This document shows, piece after piece, positions 60,240 to 64,000 of a stretch of DNA of 64,000 bases. The stretch covers positions 62,001 to 126,000 of the forward strand of contig NZ_JAHLDV010000007.1 of the NCBI RefSeq assembly GCF_018861865.1, written 5' to 3'. How positions within the stretch are numbered: position 1 is the stretch's first letter; each line of letters starts with the position of its first letter. Source of the DNA: Clostridium frigoris. Lineage in GTDB: Bacteria > Bacillota > Clostridia > Clostridiales > Clostridiaceae. The notes under the pieces are model-generated. The model saw nothing but the letters and a program-made list of their open reading frames with translations. It had not been told where the DNA came from and did not search any database. The translations under genes and the position numbers were made by a program.

Positions 60240-61289
60240 TTATAAATTATCTACTTCACGTATAAGTTCTTCTACTAAATCTTCTTCCTTAACGGTTTTA
60301 ATTATTTTTCCTTTTTTAAATATGAGACCAACTCCATCTCCGCCAGCGATTCCAATATCAGCTTCTCTTGCTTCACCCGGGCCATTAACTATGCATCCCA
60401 TTACTGCAATTTTTATATTTTTATTACAAAATTCTAATCTTTTTTCTACTTCATTCGCAATCTTTATAAGATTGATTTGTGTTCTCCCACATGTTGGGCA
60501 TGATATAAATTTAATTCCATCATCTATATACCCTAATGATTTTAGGATTTCTATTCCAACCTTAACCTCATCTACTACATCTCCAGTTAGTGATACCCTT
60601 ATAGTATTCCCTATACCTAAAGATAGTAGTGCTCCAATTCCAACACTTGATTTTATTGTTCCTCTCCACGTAGTTCCAGCCTCCGTAACCCCAAGGTGAA
60701 GTGGATAATCCACCTTGCCTGATAATAGTTTATAACTTTCAATCATCATAACAACATCTGATGATTTTATAGAAATGACTATATCATAAAAATTTAAACT
60801 TTCAAGTATCTCAACATGTTTTAGTGCACTTTCAACTAAAGCCTGTGCACATACATGACCATACTTTTCAAGAATATCTTTTTCTAGCGATCCTGAATTT
60901 ACTCCAATTCTAATAGGAATTCCCTTTTCTTTAGCTGCATCTGCAACTAATTTTATTTTATCAACGCTTCCAATATTTCCTGGATTAATTCTTAGCTTGG
61001 ATACTCCATTTTCTATAACTTTTAAAGCCAGCCTATAGTCAAAATGGATATCTGCAACTAGCGGTATATGAATCCCATTCATTATATCTTTAATAGCCTC
61101 AGCCGCCACCATATCAGGCACTGCACACCTTACGATATCACAGCCTGCTTCCTCTAACTCAAGTATTTGTTTTATTGTAGCCTCTACATCTCGCGTATCA
61201 GTGCTGGTCATTGACTGCACTGATACCTTTGAGTCTCCACCTATATATATATTACCAACTTTAATTTTCTTTGTTTTTCTAGCTTCCAT
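60240..61289 (-). CDS. ispG: 4-hydroxy-3-methylbut-2-en-1-yl diphosphate synthase
   Basis: A 349-aa [4Fe-4S] enzyme converting MEcPP to HMBPP in the MEP pathway. The N-terminal TIM barrel (about 1-250) is followed by the cluster domain with CPTCGRTQI and [11 protein letters not shown] cysteines. I chose the ATG at 61289, with AGGAG 9 nt upstream; the ATG at 61298 directly abuts the SD. It lies 12 bp after rseP in the dxr-rseP-ispG-polC unit. Confidence 0.96.
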   Translation of the reverse strand: MEARKTKKIKVGNIYIGGDSKVSVQSMTSTDTRDVEATIKQILELEEAGCDIVRCAVPDMVAAEAIKDIMNGIHIPLVADIHFDYRLALKVIENGVSKLRINPGNIGSVDKIKLVADAAKEKGIPIRIGVNSGSLEKDILEKYGHVCAQALVESALKHVEILESLNFYDIVISIKSSDVVMMIESYKLLSGKVDYPLHLGVTEAGTTWRGTIKSSVGIGALLSLGIGNTIRVSLTGDVVDEVKVGIEILKSLGYIDDGIKFISCPTCGRTQINLIKIANEVEKRLEFCNKNIKIAVMGCIVNGPGEAREADIGIAGGDGVGLIFKKGKIIKTVKEEDLVEELIREVDNL

Positions 61290-61301
61290 AATCTTCATCT
61301 C

Positions 61302-62339
61302 CTAGAATTTTAGCGGACTAACTATATCCTTAATAACTATTATCACCATTAATGCCATTAAAAACATAAATCCAATATAATTTATAGTTCCTACCTTATT
61401 ATCATCTAATTTTTTTCCTGATATTATTTCAAATAATAACATAAAAATCCATCCTCCATCTAAAGCCGGAAAAGGTATTATATTAAATATTCCTAACTGC
61501 ACACTCATTAGTGCAGTAAAGTAAAGTAGCGTTGTAAATCCAGTTTGTGCTGCCTTAGTTGAAATTCTCATTATACTTATAGGTCCCCCAACATCAGAAC
61601 CTGAAACTTGCCCCTTAAATAGGCTACCAAAAAAACCAAAAGTTTGTTTTGCAGTATCAACAGTTTGACTAAATCCGTATCCTACTGATTCACCAAAATT
61701 TAATTTTTTTTCTACTCCAGAAACGAAAATACCTATTATATACCTATTTTCTTTCACATTCTTAACAGGTTTTAAAGAGATATCTATTAACTTTGAATCT
61801 CTAAGCACCTTAATGTTCATACTTTCACCTTTAGACGCATAAACCACATTTATAAATTCATCCCATCTATCTGTTTTAACCTTACCAACTTTAGTAATTG
61901 TATCTCCAACTTTTAGACCAGCATTCATAGCTGGGCTATTAGGGACTATTTTTCCTACTATTGGCAATATATATCCTTTTGCTCCACCTACAATGGCAAA
62001 TAAAAACACTGCCAAAATCAAGTTCATAATTGCTCCCGCGGAAACTATGCTTAGTTTTTGAACTGGTGTTTTATTAGTGAAAGATCTAGGATCACTACTA
62101 CTTTCCTCTTCACCTTCCATTTTAACATATCCTCCAACAGGAAATGCTTTAATTAGATACTCTGTTTCCTTTCCTTTTATTCCAAAAAGTTTCGGACCCA
62201 TTCCTAAGGAAAATTCGCTTACCTTTACCCCATTTAGCTTGCACATCATAAAATGCCCTAATTCGTGTATTATTACTAAAAGACTAAATGCTAAAATAGC
62301 CATAATAATATATGGTATGTTCGGTAAAATACTACCCAT
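61302..62339 (-). CDS. rseP: Site-2 intramembrane zinc metalloprotease RseP
   Basis: A 345-aa membrane protease of the S2P family. HELGH (25-29) in the first helix and NIIPFPALDGG (about 297-307) provide zinc ligands. A PDZ domain (about 125-195) lies between, and two more hydrophobic helices follow. It cleaves membrane-bound anti-sigma factors or signal peptides. GGAGG lies 9 nt before the ATG. It is 14 bp downstream of dxr. Confidence 0.95.
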   Translation of the reverse strand: MGSILPNIPYIIMAILAFSLLVIIHELGHFMMCKLNGVKVSEFSLGMGPKLFGIKGKETEYLIKAFPVGGYVKMEGEEESSSDPRSFTNKTPVQKLSIVSAGAIMNLILAVFLFAIVGGAKGYILPIVGKIVPNSPAMNAGLKVGDTITKVGKVKTDRWDEFINVVYASKGESMNIKVLRDSKLIDISLKPVKNVKENRYIIGIFVSGVEKKLNFGESVGYGFSQTVDTAKQTFGFFGSLFKGQVSGSDVGGPISIMRISTKAAQTGFTTLLYFTALMSVQLGIFNIIPFPALDGGWIFMLLFEIISGKKLDDNKVGTINYIGFMFLMALMVIIVIKDIVSPLKF

Positions 62340-62353
62340 AACAATTTTCCTCC

Positions 62354-63514
62354 CTATTTTTCATCATAATTATTTTTTACATATTCCCTAACCTTTAAAT
62401 CAACCTCTAAAATTTCTTCCAAATTTGGTTTAATACTGTAATCAAATTTATTCATGCATTTTTCTATAATCTCATCTATTTGAAGATATTTAATTTTATA
62501 TTCTAAAAAAAGTTCAACAGCTACCTCATTGGCAGCATTCATTATAGCAGGCATATTCCCGCCCATTTTACCTGCTTTTAAGGCTAATTTAAGACATTTA
62601 AATGTATCACTATCAGGTTTTTCAAAAGTTAAGTTACCTATATTATAAAAATCTAATTTATCGATGACAGCACTATTTCTTTTTGGATAGTTTATTGCAT
62701 ATTGAATAGGGAGCCTCATGTCCGTAGAACTCATTTGTGCTATTATACTACCATCTATATACTCAACCATAGAATGTATAACACTTTGTGGATGAACTAC
62801 TACTTGTATGTTTTCATAATCTACCCCAAATAGAAAGTGTGCTTCTATAACTTCCAGTCCCTTATTCATAAGCGTTGACGAATCAACTGATATTTTTTTA
62901 CCCATTTTCCATTTGGGATGTTTAATCGCATCTTCAGGTCTTATATCTATTAATTCTTTTCTATTTTTACCTTTGAATGGCCCACCAGATGCAGTTATTA
63001 TTATTTTATTAACATTTTCTAACTTATTACCTTGCAAACATTGAAATATTGCACCATGCTCCGAATCAATTGGCAAAATACTTACATTGTTTTTTTTAGC
63101 AGCCTCCATGACGAGTTCTCCCGCGACAACTAGTGTTTCCTTATTAGCTAAAGCTATATCCTTTCCTGCATCAATAGCTTTTATAGTTGGAACGAGTCCT
63201 ATCATTCCTACAACTGAAGTTACTACAAGATCAACTTCAGGTAAAGTACTTATATAATTCAAACCATCTAATCCATGCAATATTTCCGTTGTATATTTCT
63301 TTAAGCCACAATAATTTTTAAGTTTTATTGAGGCACCCTCATCCATCATGGCAACATATTTAGGTTTAAATTCCTCTATGATAGGTATAATTCCCTCATA
63401 ATTAGTATTAGCAGAAATTCCTATAATAATAAAGTTTTTAATATCCGATCGGATAACATCTAAAGTTTGAGTTCCAATTGATCCTGTAACACCTAAAATA
63501 GTAAGTTTTTTCAT
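62354..63514 (-). CDS. dxr: 1-deoxy-D-xylulose-5-phosphate reductoisomerase
   Basis: A 386-aa NADPH-dependent enzyme of the MEP pathway. The Rossmann start ILGVTGSIGTQTLDVI, the IDSEHGAIFQCLQG active-site segment and TASGGPFKGKNRKELIDI are conserved. GGAGAG precedes the ATG. In most relatives cdsA lies directly upstream; here at least 486 bp without a gene precede dxr. Confidence 0.96.
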   Translation of the reverse strand: MKKLTILGVTGSIGTQTLDVIRSDIKNFIIIGISANTNYEGIIPIIEEFKPKYVAMMDEGASIKLKNYCGLKKYTTEILHGLDGLNYISTLPEVDLVVTSVVGMIGLVPTIKAIDAGKDIALANKETLVVAGELVMEAAKKNNVSILPIDSEHGAIFQCLQGNKLENVNKIIITASGGPFKGKNRKELIDIRPEDAIKHPKWKMGKKISVDSSTLMNKGLEVIEAHFLFGVDYENIQVVVHPQSVIHSMVEYIDGSIIAQMSSTDMRLPIQYAINYPKRNSAVIDKLDFYNIGNLTFEKPDSDTFKCLKLALKAGKMGGNMPAIMNAANEVAVELFLEYKIKYLQIDEIIEKCMNKFDYSIKPNLEEILEVDLKVREYVKNNYDEK

Positions 63515-64000
63515 CTATTCTCTCCATTCCTATAATGCTATAATTTATAATCATTATGTCATCAAAATTAAAAATACTACAACTATGCCAATGTATATAA
63601 TTATATCCCAAATATAACGCAAAATTTTGTGTTAATATTTTCTAATTATTTCTATTTTTTTGCATATTCGCAGTATTAAATATAACATAGTTAGCTATTA
63701 AAATAAAGTAGAACCTTCACTATACCAATATATAATTTATAACATTTTTTATAGCAATCTAGTATTTATAATATTATATTCATTATCAAGTTCAGATATT
63801 AATATGACACCGTTATTTCCTCATAGTACTTAGTTTAATAATAAAATCATATAAAGTCATCAATGCCAATCCACTCTGAATTATTTCTTGCATTCTGCCC
63901 AATATATGATTTTCTTAAACAATATAATCTATATTTTTATTATAAATGTAATATAATAAAATACTACCACAGACACAAATAAAATACTATCAAAACGATC
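63515..64000. other. Gene-free AT-rich stretch upstream of dxr
   Basis: About 486 bp to the window edge contain no supported gene. A weak minus-strand promoter candidate for dxr is TTGATG (63565-63560) and TATAGC (63542-63537), 17 nt apart. No hairpin, riboswitch or repeat was recognised; AAAATACTA occurs twice near the end. Confidence 0.45.

Overview
The window is AT-rich DNA with the gene order and protein families of a Clostridium sensu stricto chromosome (Gram-positive, spore-forming, anaerobic). The evidence is the dxr-rseP-ispG-polC / rimP-nusA-rnpM-infB-rbfA-truB-ribF-rpsO-pnp / ymxG-like peptidase-ymxH-dapG-tepA-ftsK-rimO-pgsA-recA-rny series, the miaB-mutS-mutL-miaA-hfq cluster, strong AGGAGG ribosome binding sites and frequent GTG/TTG starts. 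I cannot fix the species. Nearly all genes lie on the minus strand, so the window reads most naturally from right to left. No rRNA, tRNA, CRISPR array, prophage or complete insertion sequence was seen.

Right part (about 34-63.5 kb): conserved housekeeping. Isoprenoid precursor synthesis (dxr, ispG) and site-2 protease rseP lead into the replicative polymerase polC. After two hairpins comes the ribosome-maturation/transcription/translation operon (rimP, nusA, rnpM, ylxQ-like, infB, rbfA, truB, ribF). rpsO has its own promoter and is followed by pnp, an M16 peptidase, ymxH, dapG, a ClpP-like tepA, ftsK, rimO, pgsA, SOS-controlled recA and rny. The DHH phosphoesterase gene nrnA, usually between rbfA and truB in clostridia, is missing; a 27-codon open tail overlapping the truB start looks like its remnant.

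Middle part (about 12.6-34 kb): aminotransferase, HPr, a lone tyrosine recombinase, uvsE, a short tail-less ssb, msrA, an iron alcohol dehydrogenase, rluB-like synthase, an RpiR regulator, a BaiN-like flavoprotein, cmk, ispH, a GNAT protein, and the miaB-mutS-mutL-miaA-hfq repair/RNA cluster. A plus-strand unit at about 20.2-21.7 kb holds a previously uncalled 53-aa cysteine-containing protein, with a hairpin covering its ribosome binding site, followed by an aminotransferase.

Left part (0-12.5 kb): accessory. A Suv3-like helicase, a universal stress protein, a DUF1737 protein, a flavodoxin, a YczE-type membrane protein plus fructokinase behind an operator-overlapped promoter, two orphan proteins (one with a coiled coil and two membrane helices), an L,D-transpeptidase, the Nnr metabolite-repair enzyme, a 54-aa membrane peptide and a MYG1-family protein.

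No clearly new multi-gene system (defence, secondary metabolism, mobile) is visible. The most interesting items are the small Cys protein with its SD-sequestering hairpin, the nrnA remnant, the yczE-fructokinase operator region, the structured element between dapG and tepA, and the orphan pair at 5.8-8.1 kb.
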